Assembly (NCBI GenBank): GCA_014529385.2
Contig: CM043971.1
Location: 84,669,340 to 84,733,339 of the forward strand
Length of the DNA: 64,000 bases
From: Adiantum capillus-veneris
Taxonomy: Eukaryota; Streptophyta; Polypodiopsida; Polypodiales; Pteridaceae
Direction of reading: 5' to 3'
Shown here one piece after another: positions 19,456 to 31,282 of the stretch; within the stretch, counting starts at the first letter, position 1, and each line of letters begins with the position of its first letter. The notes under the pieces were generated by a model that did not search any database, was not told where the DNA came from, and worked only from the letters and a program-made list of their open reading frames with translations. A program made the translations under genes and the position numbers.

Positions 19456-20547
19456 ATGGAGACCGATGCCAAAGCAAAGCTTATTGAAGATGATTCATCT
19501 CCATTGAATAGAACTTCAGAAGAGCTTAAAGAAAATCAGGTAATAGCAAGTGCAGATCAAACAGAGCAAAGAGCAACCACAATAGCTATTGAGCAAAGAA
19601 TCCCACCAAAGCTAGAAGTTAAGAAGAAAGCTGTTGCAGACAACCAGGAAGAAATAGGAAGTCCAAAGATCCAAACATTGCCAGTTGAATCAGCCAATGT
19701 AAGTCAAATTGGAAAACAGAGTCTCAAGTCACCCTCCATAGAGACACTGTTAGATCAAGATGAGACCGTGGCAAGAGCAAGACAGAAATCTTCAATAGAA
19801 CCAGCAATGAGAATATCTGTAGTTCTCAGCAGTACAAAAGGAGCAAGTGTCAGATGCAATGCTCTATTGGATAAAGAAGCAAATTTCAATATGGCTGCAG
19901 ACAACATTCAAAGCATTCTAGAGATTACTCAGGACAAGCGAGATAACAGGGAAATCATGGCTAAGGTTACAAGTCAAAAAGAAATGGTTGTTACCCTTAG
20001 CATCCAGAATCATGAAGAGCAGGTAAAGTTTCAGGTGAAGCCTTCAAAAGACATGCTTGCAAATGTCATCCTTGGATATCAGTGGTTAGATCAACACAAG
20101 CCCTACAAAGAAGATACATCTCTAATACTCTCTTCTCCAAGAGGTAGCCAACAACATTTACAGGTACCGTTAATGCTAGATTCAGAGTTGCAAAAGTCAC
20201 AAGAATCAAAGAAAAATCTGGTGAACAAAGGTAAAGCTATAGTGGACCCTCCACCGATTAGCAAAGAAGGTGTGACAGCATATGCCTGTACATCAAAGAA
20301 CCCTCATGGATCAGCTTCTTCAAGCACGTCACACTTTCAAAACTTAAATTCAATTGCTGACCCAACCAAAACCTCTAAGGAGACACCCAGAAAAACAAAG
20401 ATCTATCAACCAAAGTACTCAAGAAAGCAAAAGAAAGTCAAGCAAGTGTTTATTTTGAGCAGTTTAGTCAAAGCCAATGATTCAATTTGGGTTAAAGATA
20501 GGAAATCAACACAGAAAGACAAACATAGGGGATGGATAGCATCATAA
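19456..20547 (+). CDS. retropepsin-like protein of the long element, active site degenerate
   Basis: The 363-codon open frame is the longest in the element. Residues 1-115 are charged and low-complexity. From about residue 118 it reads AMRISVVLSSTKGASVRCNA, LLDKEANFNMAAD, later VTLSIQNHEEQVKFQV and MLANVILGYQWLDQHKPY. The strand order and the final '(V)ILG-x-x-WL' match retropepsin-like proteases of LTR elements, but the D-T/S-G-A catalytic motif is D-K-E-A, so it should not cut. The tail (residues 240-363) is Lys/Ser-rich. A related piece with an intact DTGA lies at 60641-60980. It could instead be a structural, non-catalytic protease fold. Confidence 0.5.
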   Translation: METDAKAKLIEDDSSPLNRTSEELKENQVIASADQTEQRATTIAIEQRIPPKLEVKKKAVADNQEEIGSPKIQTLPVESANVSQIGKQSLKSPSIETLLDQDETVARARQKSSIEPAMRISVVLSSTKGASVRCNALLDKEANFNMAADNIQSILEITQDKRDNREIMAKVTSQKEMVVTLSIQNHEEQVKFQVKPSKDMLANVILGYQWLDQHKPYKEDTSLILSSPRGSQQHLQVPLMLDSELQKSQESKKNLVNKGKAIVDPPPISKEGVTAYACTSKNPHGSASSSTSHFQNLNSIADPTKTSKETPRKTKIYQPKYSRKQKKVKQVFILSSLVKANDSIWVKDRKSTQKDKHRGWIAS

Positions 20548-21180
20548 TGGATCTTAAAAGAACAAGATTACTATAGAGGTAACGAAAAAATATGGGTACC
20601 AAAACCGCAGGTTAAGGCATATGAAGTAACTTCAAGTCCCTCCCAAGAAAGAAGGCCCACAAGGTATACACCTTGACAATATCCCAGGATACCTAAGAAG
20701 CAGGTATACAACAGACAACATCAAAAGATGTTGAAGTCTACCACAACTCTCAAGAGGATACAGAAAAAAGATGGATCTCAAAGAATCTTCCTCTTAGACA
20801 AGGATTCTACACAGGGTATACAAGGATTTGGCTACCAGTCAACCACAAGCCAACTGCAACTACACTAGACCTGCATGAAGATCTCAAGAGATCAACAAGA
20901 CCTAGAGCTCAACAAAGTCAACAAAGGAGTTACAAAGGTCCTCAAAAGATTTTGATTCCTAAGTCTTCCAATGCTCCTAGTCAAAAGCCAATGTGGACAG
21001 TGAACAGAGGCCTACAACAACATCAAAGACTTCTTACAAAACAGGCCCAATTGGAGAATCAAGATAATGGAATCTTCACTGTCAATGAAGGACAACCCAA
21101 CCAACGAGAATGCATATTCAAAGATGATAAAACAGATATGGCAAAAGAAACCCTCAATGCCAACTTGGTCCTTCACTAAT
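20548..21180 (+). pseudogene. basic C-terminal continuation, interrupted
   Basis: Pieces in different frames (IWVPKPQVKAYEV, ERRPTRYTP, and the open frame 20952-21179, MIPKSSNAPSQKP) carry Lys/Gln/Ser-rich text and a copia-like 'WVPK' word. No domain assigned. Confidence 0.3.
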
Positions 21181-22470
21181 CCTCTTTTTGAGGATTCATG
21201 CTTACTTTTACCAGAAGAAATGTTTGTAGTAAGCACAAGAATGTAAAAATTCAAGTCCCCAGGGTGCAAAAAACACTCTTTGGCATAGTCAAAGTCGGGG
21301 TTGCTAAGCCATAAAATGAGCAAAGCATTAGTCCCAAAGCTGCAAGTCATATTAAACATTGTGCTAAGAGTCGTAGTTATTAGGCTTACGCTCAAGTTGG
21401 AAGAGTTGAGCATATCTAAGTCATGTCGCTCATGCTGGATGAGATGAGCATAAGAGTCAAAGTCTATTAACTTACAATTGGTGGAGTGTCGTAGAGTCAA
21501 ACACTCACGCACAGTGCACAGTAAGATGAAAGCACATATCCTCGACAATGAAAACCATTCTTAAAGGGGTGCCAGCTTGCAAAGCCATGTCATATGCTTT
21601 TATAGATACACCATCTTTAATTACCCCTCAAAATCTTTCTTGCACAGCATATTGTTTCCCCTGCATTTCTATGTATGCATAAATAGGATGTCCCATCACT
21701 GGACATATGCATTAGACACTCTGTTTTGCTTCCACCTCCTATGCACCTTGAGTGGACTACAACAGGCAAACCAATGTTCCATCATGCTACCCTTTCATAT
21801 TTGAACACTTGGTCATCAAAAAGTACATCTGAATCGCGAAAAATACACCTCACCTTGAATTTGGCTAAAAGTTCAAAAAAAACTTAAAAAACATCAATGT
21901 TTGGAGCAACTTAAAAAAATAATAGTGAACATTGTCAAAAAGACTTCAATTTTTTGAGCTAAAGTCAATATAGAAAGTTTTTTAAGATGAAAAAGTGTAA
22001 ATATTTCTTTAAAAATTACACAACATTCCACTAAAAAAACAAGTACATCCTCGAAAGCTTACAATTGAAGATTCAAGGCTTTCAATTACAATCCTTATAA
22101 TTTTTCCATCAAAATTTTTATGGTTTGTTGACAAAGATGACCAAACTTCTTCAAAGTGAGACCATAAACAATAATTTTCATATTCTCCAAGTTTAATTTA
22201 TTGATACGTAGTTCGCTATTTTTTGTTTTCTTGTTCTTAGTCACCTTGATCACCTCAAGTAGTACTTTCTTGTATTTGCATCTTCTCAAACTGCTTTGTA
22301 TCAATGAACATCAATTGAATACAAATTTGCAATACCACTTGTATCGTAGAATACATGAGTATCAAGATTTTTGTTCATATGTTGTGTATAAGTATTTTAG
22401 GATTCAAGTTTTTTTAATTCTAGAAAACACAAGTACTTCAATCTTGTATTCCGGAATACAAATTTTAGCA
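21181..22470. other. 3' region of the long element, no gene
   Basis: 21180-21550 repeats words such as GAGTCAAAGTC and GTCGTAGAGTC. The remainder is AT-rich. The minus-strand frame at 21012-21548 is antisense to the coding region and I do not support it. Confidence 0.4.
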
Positions 22471-22479
22471 CTTCTCCAT

Positions 22480-22730
22480 TTTAGAACACAAGATTGTAAC
22501 AATTTTGTGTTTTAGAATACAAAAATACAACACAAGTGTATTCTAGAATACACGTTTGTGTATTCTGGAATACAAGTTTGTAGCACAAGTGTATTTTGGA
22601 ATACAAGTTCAAAGTACAAGTATATTCTGGAATGTAAGTTTGTAGCACAAGCGTATTGTGGGATACAAGTTTGTAGCATAGGTGTATTCTAGAATACAAC
22701 TTTGCTGCAATCTTGTATTCCAAAACACAA
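22480..22730. repeat. 31-bp minisatellite with TATTCTAGAATA palindromes
   Basis: About seven imperfect copies of a unit of about 31 bp (GTATTCTGGAATACAAGTTTG plus TAGCACAA). Each contains a near-perfect palindrome around TATTCTAGAATA. Frames crossing it repeat YSRIHLCYKLV-like text in antisense; this reflects the repeat, not a gene. Confidence 0.7.
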
Positions 22731-23315
22731 CAAGAAGGTTTTGCTCTCTCCAAAGGTCGTATCTAGGCATGTGTTTTCCATCTCCATCTCCATCTTCATG
22801 TTCTCCATCTCCTTGTTCTCTGTGTGAGTTTGCTTTATCTTCATGTGTGTACTTTGCATGGTTGTGTGCAAATTGTTTTTGCGTTTTCACTTGCGCGCGA
22901 AGTTTAAAGGCAATTTTCGGGTCTAGAACTTGGATAAGCATATTCAGCATTCCAAGAAATTCTCCACCAGGCGTCCTAGGGTTTTACCCCCCTTTTGGAG
23001 TTGTTTATGCCCTCAAAATTTTATTTTGAGCATCATAGCATAAGATAGTTTTTAGCCATACAAAAAAACTTCATGTGTATCTTACAGAAAACATGTATTG
23101 GTGTGGAGGTTAGAATTACACATGCATGATGGATTTTAGATACAAAGAGGGCTATGTTTTGTCAATCTTGTGCAGAGAAAGTTTCCATTGGTTGTTTGAT
23201 ACATTGGTTGTGTAGATCTTTGTACACATGATGCGGATTTATTGTTATATGCATAAGGACACAACAAGAAAGCAAGTGTGATTATTATATTCTTGATGTA
23301 CTTTTCAATGAGTGT
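22731..23315. other. no gene seen
   Basis: Contains a CATCTCCATCT run near 22780 and AT-rich sequence. Nothing recognisable on either strand. Confidence 0.4.
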
Positions 23316-23519
23316 AGGTTGGATGGTATAAACTACCCTCTTTGGTCTTCCTTGGTCAAACAAGTACTTGTTGTAAGAAATTTGTGAGATTATGTGGTTG
23401 GCTTGGAGATTGAACCGTTGAGTGTTGTTCTAGCCACTCCGCAAAGAGATAGTGTGAGTACTATTGTAGCACCTATTGTTGTTGAAACACTAGAGCAAGG
23501 GAGATGTAACTAGCATAAT
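23316..23519 (+). pseudogene. Ty1/copia gag N-terminal fragment
   Basis: Reads RLDGINYPLWSSLVKQVLVV, one TGA where Trp or Arg is expected, then DYVVGLEIEPLSVVLATPQR. The 'LDG-x-NYPLW' start and following helix are the copia gag (UBN2) signature. It is not from the 5717-10668 family, whose wording differs. No LTR is visible nearby. Confidence 0.5.
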
Positions 23520-23977
23520 ACACTTGCTTTTGGTATCATTTTGTTAACATATAAAGATCTATTGTGCCATAACTAAAGACATACTTTGATTTTTTTGCTT
23601 TAAGTACACATAAATTCTTAATTTTCTACTTAAGAAAGCCTTGAAATATGAAGGGTTTTTTTGCAAATTTTATATCCTTCTTGTTGTTTTTAAGTATATA
23701 TTTTGGATTTGGCATGCTTGATAGCAAGAATTTATGGTTCTTTTGTCGATGTTTGCAGCTTCTTCTTTGTAAAGCCTTCTCCTTCTGGTCATGCTCATGT
23801 TTTTAAGAAGCAAAGAAGAGGTCAACAATCTAATCTCACTAATCAATCTTCATCTTCTTTAGTTGGTTTAGGTCATACAAGTTCACTCACTCCCTCACAT
23901 AGTAAACTTGCTCCCATTAGTCCTCACTTTCAAGCACTTAGGATGTGTGTGTCAATCGCTGGAGTAGATTCTAGAAG
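23520..23977. other. target region of the nested chromovirus
   Basis: An open frame at 23703-23987 (Ser/His-rich) ends in the LTR. After removing the nested element it would continue at 32878 with PPFAFETGAPRRHFLAAHQF. No domain recognised on either side. Confidence 0.35.
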
Positions 23978-23982
23978 ACTAC
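23978..23982. other. target-site duplication ACTAC (left)
   Basis: ACTAC precedes the TG of the left LTR; the same five bases are at 32873-32877 after the CA of the right LTR. Confidence 0.95.
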
Positions 23983-25570
23983 TGTAACATTTAATGGCCT
24001 AAAATCTTATGTGTAGCGGAAATTAGCATGAACATAGTGGGCATTTCATTAGAATAGATTCCTAATGAGAATTACAAGAGTGCTTGGGTGGAGAGAGCAA
24101 CAAAAGCATAACACCTAGTTAGATAGCATCGACAATACTTTCAAAAGAGAGAGATATTAAGCTATTGACAACAGTTGAGGACCGGATTTGCATGGAGCCG
24201 GTCCCCCCTCCAAAAGGCTTTGTATTATGGTTTCTCCCATCAAGAGAGACATTGTACAATACAATTCTTTGTGTTCCTTCAAGACTAGCTAGTGCAATGA
24301 AGATGGAAGCTTCATACACCAAGCAAAACACTTAATCAAACACAACTTGAATTATCCCCGTTCTCAGACCCAAGACCTCACACACCTTCGAAGATGGTGA
24401 GAGCTAGCAGGGTATGAGAGTAGATTGAGAGGAAAAAAAAGTATCTTACGAGAAAGATGTACATCTCCTCACATAATCACTCATATTAGCATAGCTTAGC
24501 TTAGTAATTAGCTTGGTAGAGAAGATGAGCATGCATTGAAGCTTGGCTCTTGGTTGGATTTGCATCCACATGCCAAGAGAGTGTTGATGTAGGCTTCTAT
24601 CTCACAAGCTTGGAGTAGGTGATGAGCTCTCCATTAAAGCTTGGGAGGAGATAGAGTATTCTTCCTTCACACATGGTCAAGTGTGAGTGTGTGTGTCAAT
24701 GCCAAGCAAAAATCAGCCCCCCCCTCTCTCTTGGGCGAGCCCTAGCTGCTAAATAGGTCTGGCTTTTGCCTCATTGGACCTCCCCAGGTCAAGCCAATAG
24801 GAATTAAGCAGCATAAGTGATAGCCTTCTGACATGTGTCCCCCTTTCCCCTTTTGTGAGAGCTTTAGGTAATTAAATAATTAAACTAAACTCTCATTGGA
24901 CCCCTTTGCCTCCTGGCCAATAGGAATCAGGCAAGCCATGGGGCTCCTGAATGCTCATTGGACCCCTTGGGAGACTGCCCAATAGTCTTCTAGGAGACTT
25001 AATTCTCATTGGTTTCTTTTATTAAATGTTTTTAAATTAATTAAACTAGATTTACTCTAGCTTAATTCTCATTGGTCCACTTCAAGGGTCTTCCAATAGG
25101 AATTGGGCACACCTTGTGGGTATCTGGCCTAGGGAGCTGACATGTGTCCCTCATTCCCTTTGTGTAAAGGGAGCCTGTGTGTGTGTGTGTGGCTTTCTCT
25201 CTCATCTCCTACCTTTGGGGCTCGCCCCCTCCCATGTAGGGATGTGCAAAGACTTTTAGGGCACACACTAAGCATCCAATTTTCCCTAGGGTTGACCTTT
25301 GGACACAACCTTTGAATTTTGGAACCTTAGCATTTTGGAAGTCTTAATGGGCTAAACCTTAGGGTCTTTTTGGCCCATTGTTTCACATGGCTCTTTTGCA
25401 GATGGCCCCCCCTTTGGATCCCTATTTTCCCTCCTTTGGATCCCTACTGTGGCCGGTCTGCTAGCTTAACCAATATTCTAGCTTTTTCTCCCTTGGCACT
25501 TTCCCACATTAAATGATCAGTTTAATATGAGAAAATCATTTAGGAGAATTAGATATTGATTATTATGACA
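23983..25570 (-). repeat. 3' LTR of the young chromovirus
   Basis: TGTAACATTT to ATTATGACA on the plus strand. It includes repeated 'CTCATTGGACC ... CCAATAGGAAT' words (five or so copies at 24770-25100), each an imperfect inverted CCAAT/ATTGG pair. The mate is at 31283-32872. Confidence 0.95.
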
Positions 25571-25584
25571 TTACCTCTCTCTTG
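25571..25584 (-). other. polypurine tract
   Basis: The minus strand reads AAGAGAGAGGTAA immediately before the TGTCA start of the 3' LTR. The same tract is at 42639-42652 in the older copy. Confidence 0.75.
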
Positions 25585-25927
25585 AAATCATAGTCGTCCT
25601 CGACTATGGTGTAGAGAAGATAAAGCATATGCATGAGTCCTTTTCTTAGCGGGTAGAGGATCCCTATGTTACCCTACGACATCATTCCATAATGGATGAC
25701 TAGTCCATTTGGCGCTTGAGAGCCTGAGGCTGCCGCAAGCATGTCTGCACATTAGTCCTATCAGTCTTCCATAGTAGAGTGACAAGCTCTACTTGGTGTT
25801 TGGGAGACGTCGTCTCCGCAAACTTGATCTAAGCATGCATACTACTTCATTTTTGTGCACAAATAAAGAAAAAGAGAGTCTTATAAGACAAAAAATTTTG
25901 TTCATTTTTAACATTTTGTACATTTGC

Positions 25928-28900
25928 TTACTCTTGGGAAGCATTGTAAGCATTGACAAGGTTTAGGTTATCCTTTAATTGTATGCCTTGCATCCATCTA
26001 GCATCTTCAAAAGGATAATTCTTAAACTTAATAAGATATCGTCGGATAGTCTTACCGCCTCTTAATACCTTGTCTTCATGTCGGAGAATGGACTCGGGCT
26101 GCAGCACCTCCTCGTGGTCCTCGATCTCCGGTGGGTCTTCAATAGTTGGTTCTTGAGGTGGCTCTCCTTTGTAAGGGTTTAAGAGGCTCACATGAAAAGC
26201 ATTGTGTATGAGCCAATGATTGGGCAACTTAAGTTGATAGGCCATCTCATTGATTGGCCTAAGAATCTGGAAGGGACCATAGTACCTTTTTGCTAGTTTA
26301 GCATAGTACTTTTGGTGGCCCGTAGGATTCTTGCCCGTCGTGTGCCTTAATCGAGCCTTGGGAAACTTTAACAAGACCCAATCGTTTTCTTTAAAGGCTT
26401 GGGCTCTTCTGTGCTTGTCAGCAGCAGCCTTTTGCCTTTGCTGTGAGATAGAGATAGCATCCTTAATCTTTTGGAAAGATTCTTGTAGGTCTCGGCTATA
26501 CTCATCTGCAGCGAAGATCTTCCCATGTACCTTAAGTAGCAAGGGACTTTTTGATCTTCCCTCAATTACCTCGAAAGGTGCTTTTCCTGTGGAAGTATGT
26601 ACAGTGTTATTGTAAGCATACTCTACTAAAGGTAAGTACTTCTCCCATTAGGATCTTTGATCTACTTCCGTTACATAGGCTTTTAGTAGATCAAGAATGG
26701 TTAGGTTAGCTATTTCACTTTGGCCATCAGTTTGTGGATGATAGGCCGAAGAGAATTTTAGCCTTGTTCCTAAATTCTCAAAGAGACCCTTCCAGAAATT
26801 ACTGGTCATTCTAGGATCTCTATCCGACACTATGGACATTGGCAAGCCATGGTACTTGAAAATTTGTGAAATGAAGAGGGTTGCCATTTGATGGGCTTTG
26901 ATAGTCTTTTTGACAGGTATAAAATGAGCTTGTTTACTGAACCTGTCTACTATCGTCCATATTCCCGTATTCCCATGGATAGACTTAGGCAATCCAAAGA
27001 TAAAATCCATGGATATGCTCTCCCAAGGTGAATTAGGGATTGGCAAGGGTTGAAGCAATCCAAGTTGCTTCCCTCTATCAAATTTTGTCTTTTGACATAC
27101 CACACATTTGGAAACATACTCGTGTATGTTCACTCTCATGGTAGGCCAATAGAAATATGTTTCAATTCCCTTTAGGGTAGACTGAATCCCTCTATGCCCC
27201 GCATATGGGGGAGCATGAGATTCATACATTACTTTCTCACGTAGTGAGTTAGTAACGCATAGTCTATTGCCATAGAGAAGATAACCATCTTGTAAAGTAA
27301 ATGGTTCTTCTTTCTTCCCTAATGCAAGGGCTGAAATCACATCTCTAAAATCGGGATCAATAGCATACTCATCTATCATTGAAGATAGATCATTGTGAGT
27401 TGCTATGGAAACCGCATTCACTCTCGGTCGTCTTGAGAGGGCATCGGCTACTTGATTATGCTTGCCAGCAATGTGAGCAATATAAAAATGAAATTGCGAA
27501 AGGAAATTTGCCCACCTCATTTGTTTGTCGGAAAGCTTGGTCTGCGTCATGAAGTACTTAAGACTTTGGTGATCCGTTCGCAGAATGAAAGGAGTCCCCA
27601 ATAAATAGTGCTTCCATGAGTCTAAGGCATGTAGAACTGCAAGGAGTTCTTTTTCGTATATGCCTAGAGCTTGCTCAACAGGGTCGAGCCTTCGACTCTC
27701 ATAGCCTATGGCGTGCCCTTCTTGGAGTAAAACAGCCCCAAGGCAATCACCACAAGCATCACATTGGACCTCAAATGGTTTTGAGAGATCCGGTAGTGTA
27801 AGCACAGGTTGAGAGATAAGCTTTTCGAAAGCATTGTTCTCTTTAGCAGACCACGTATACCTAACATTTTTCTTTGTTAGGTCATGTAATGGTCCCGCAA
27901 TTTGTGAGAACTTTTTTATGAAGCGTCTATAGTATGCACACATACCTATAAAGCTTCTTAGTTCATGAAGATTCCTTGGTTTAGGCCATCCTTTTATTAC
28001 CTCTAACTTAGATGGATCCATTTGGATTCCATCTTGAGAGATAATGTGACCTAAATATTGAATCTCTTGCAAGAAAAATTCACTTTTCTTTCGATTAACA
28101 TAAAGTTTATTCTCTCTTAAAACTTGAAATATTACCTGGAGGTGTTGCTTGTGTTCCTCCAATGAATTAGAGTAGATGATAATATCATCAAAGAACACTC
28201 CAGTGAAGGTTCGATGAGGCTTGAACAGCTTCTCCATCAAGCGGTTGAATGTGGCTGGTGCATTAGTCAAGCCAAAAGGCATGACAATGTATTTGTAAAG
28301 ACCAAATGTAGTACGAAATGCGGTCTTTACAATGTCTTGATCAACTATCCTTATTTGATGATAGCCACTTTTTAGGTCAATCCTACTGAAGTAGGTCGAT
28401 CCTTGTAGCTTATCAAATAGGTCTTCTACCCGTGGAACGGGAAACCTATTCTTGATAGTGATCCTATTTAGTGCTCTATAGTCGACACACATACGATATG
28501 TGCCGTCTTTCTTTTGCACTAATAGCACAGGTGAGCAAAATGGAGATGAGCTAGGCCTAACCATGCCCTTCTCAACTAACTCATGCACTTGCCGCATAAT
28601 CTCCTCTTGTTGAGCTTGAGAAACTCTATAAGGAGGTTTGTTAGGCGGTGAACTTCCTGGAAGAAGTTCAATTGCATGGTCGTCATTACCTCGTTTAGGA
28701 GGTAGCTCACAAGGGATGTCGTCAATAAAGACATCTTGAAACCCCTTGAGAAAATTGGATAACTCTAATTCCTTTTGGTTGCTTTTATTTTCTTTTGCTA
28801 AAGCATTAGGTTCATTTTGAGAATCTTTAACAAAAATCATGTACACGGAAATAGAGCTCTTTATTGACTTGTTGAAAGCTGGTGTATGTACAATGGGGAT

Positions 28901-30865
28901 GGTGTTACCCATCTCCTTAGCATCTATATACATGTCCTTTTCCCTGAACTTAAAGGAGATTCTCCTTTCAGGAAATTTAACATGGGCAGCCAGGCGGTCA
29001 AACCATGGTGCCCCTAGGATTACATCCTCATGCTTGAGAGGAGAGATAAAGAAGTCCTCTTTGTCCACATAGCCTTGGACATGAAGCCTCAATTTCCCGA
29101 TTAAGGGAGTGACTGAAGCTTCTTGCCCCTTGAAGGCACTGTCTGCGGGTAGGATATCTCCCATCTCGTAGGATTGTATGCCTAGCTTGGTGGCTAACTC
29201 CATAGATATGAAATTGTGAGTAGAACCAGGGTCAAAGAGAATAAAAGCATCATGTTCTCTTACCTTTCCCCAAGCATGGCATAGAGGAGATCCTTTGTGG
29301 TGAGTTTGATGAATCTCCTCCTCTTGGATTTCAACCAAAGAAGCTCTAGGAGGATCTTGGCGGTTGTTCTTTTGGGGACAAACGCGGTACGCATGCCCTT
29401 GTTCGCCGCACTTGAAACACCGGTTATCTTTACGATAACGCTCAAGCTCTTCAGGAGAGAGTTTATTCTTTCCTTTGTAAACTCCCTTCTCTTTAGCTTT
29501 GTTGGAATTGCCCTTAGGAGACTTTTGGACATTGTCCTTCCCCTTAGGCTCATTGGAACCCTTGTTTTCCGGGGGCTTATTATTTCTTTTACCCCCCGTT
29601 TGGAAATTGATTCGCGAGGCCACCATAGTATGGTGTATTACCGCCGATATGGTACGTGGCCTTTGGGAGTTGACATACTCCGCCATTTCTTCGGTTAAGC
29701 CCGCACAAAATTGTTGCTTTTGCTCTCCAAAATCCAACTTTTTGAAGACAGTGGCTTTGAGTTGTAGGTCCCAAAACTTGTCTACATATTTGTGGATGGA
29801 TTCATTGGGAGAGAGCTTTAAGCTTCGCCATTCGGTGAGTACTTTGTCTTTGGCATCGGTGGCCAAAAACTGCTTCATAATGGAAGCTCTTAAAGCCTTC
29901 CATGTTCGTGGAGCTTCACCGTTGGCTCGTAGGCTAGACCACCATTGTTTGGCGGACTTTTGAAAGTGCATAGCTACATGGCGTAGCTTAGAGGACTCCG
30001 TGAAGCCCTCATCTCCAAACGCCGCATCGAATTGCTGGATAAAGGCCAAAACTTTGTCTGTAGCACCGAAGGTGCCATCATAGGTAAGGAAAGAGATGCT
30101 CTTCCCTCCCTCTTTGAATTTCTTCAGCTTGGACGACCTCTTCCATGCGGCATAGGATTTCCTATGGCCTCTTCTTTTTGATGGTTCAAAAGTTGCACCA
30201 TCACTTTCTTCAGAAGATGAAGAATTTGAAGAAGGTGGAGAAGAGGGTGACCTCTTTCTCGCCTTTTTCTTGTCTTGATCTTTGTCGTCTTCACGATAGC
30301 TTTCATAAGAGGAAGAGGATGAAGAAGATGGAGAAGAGGGTGTCCTCTTTCTCGCCTTTTTCTTCTCTTGCTTTTTATCATCCCTCTTTGAATTATGGCG
30401 TGGAGAAGAGTGTGATGGTCTTCTCCGCTTTGGTGGTGATGGAGAGCGTTTAGCCCGCCGTCTTCGTGGAGCCATCTCCGCCGAGGTGGCGGGAGACTCG
30501 CTTCTTTCTCGTTCCTTCGGTGGAGGCTCTTGAGTTCTCCTTTGGGAAGGAGATGCATCATCAAGAAGTAAGTTCTTGAGCCCTTCATATGGATTCTCTT
30601 CTTCTTCCCGAATCGGAGAGAGACCTCTTTTGGTAGTCTCACAAGGAGGCTTCCTAGTTGTTCTCTCGTCGTGGTGATGAGCTTGGAGAATCCCGTGAGC
30701 ACGGAGCTGCCGTTGCACTTCACTTTGGAGAGATGGATTGCCCATGGCTTGTTGAAGCCTAGAAACAAGATAGTTAACAAGCATTGAAGCATCATTAGTA
30801 GCTTGCTCATGAGCAAAATCAAAATTATCAACATTAATTTCACTCTCTTTACTATTGTCAGCCAT
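25928..30865 (-). pseudogene. chromovirus Gag-Pol polyprotein with one nonsense codon
   Basis: Starts at ATG 30865. Residues 1-100 are a helical N-terminus. 125-235 is an Arg/Ser/Lys-rich extension with a duplicated KKKARKR-[TS]-PSS block. 255-420 is retrotransposon gag, 483-496 the zinc knuckle CFKCGEQGHAYRVC, 544-548 the protease FDPGS, and 780-900 RT (MCVDYRAL, FSRIDLKSGYHQI, FFDDI). 1035-1145 is RNase H (CDACGD), 1216-1257 the H2C2 finger, and 1305-1384 the integrase core (D, D, E present). After a TAA at 26648-26650 the same frame continues 240 codons, through GHFQIL-type integrase C-terminus to a chromodomain-like end (RRYLIKFKNYPFEDARW). It replicates and inserts the element. Comparison with the older copy at about 43710 suggests the stop was a Gln codon (CAA to TAA). 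Confidence 0.95.
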
Positions 30866-31269
30866 TCTAACAACTTTTAGGTGTAAACTTTTTAGGTGTA
30901 CTTTGGCACTTCAAGCCCTAGTTGCTACTCCTCTTTACCCCTTTAGAAAAAGCACTCAAGCTACTGTACCCGCGGCTCGAATACCATTAATTGCAAGGAA
31001 TAGAAGAGAGGGTCTTTCGACACCAAGACAGCACCGGCTCCTGTCAAGCTTCTAATAGCTCAATAGTGGTTAAGCCATAGGCAAGCCCCGTAGGACTCCA
31101 CTATTAAGACCATAGCTCTCGACGGTGATGCCCCGTTAACTGCACAAAGGCAGGCGCACTGCAAGGCTGAAAAATCCCTATTCTACTTACTCACAGGCAA
31201 TTAATAATACCAACCATTTGTAGCTAGCTTGAGGACCTCCCTTCTTGAGCAAGAAAAGAGAAACCTTGA
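30866..31269. other. 5' leader of the young chromovirus
   Basis: About 400 bp between PBS and gag start, with the phrase CCCGCGGCTCGAATACC. No conserved ORF. The same leader in the older copy is replaced by an LTR piece. Confidence 0.6.
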
Positions 31270-31282
31270 GCTCTGATACCAA
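31270..31282 (-). other. primer-binding site, initiator Met tRNA
   Basis: The minus strand reads TTGGTATCAGAGC right after the 5' LTR, a perfect TGGTATCAGAGC. Confidence 0.95.

Noticed and set aside
16704-21180. Endogenous pararetrovirus (caulimovirid) interpretation
   Set aside because: A zinc knuckle plus protease could fit, but the region is bracketed by LTRs, a PBS and a polypurine tract, with no movement protein or RT.
21012-21548. 178-codon minus frame, Cys- and Phe-rich
   Set aside because: Antisense to the end of the gag-protease region and to a short repeat; no domain or codon signal.
22682-23029. Plus frame with Ser/Pro/Cys-rich start
   Set aside because: It begins in the minisatellite and passes through a CATCTC repeat; no family match.
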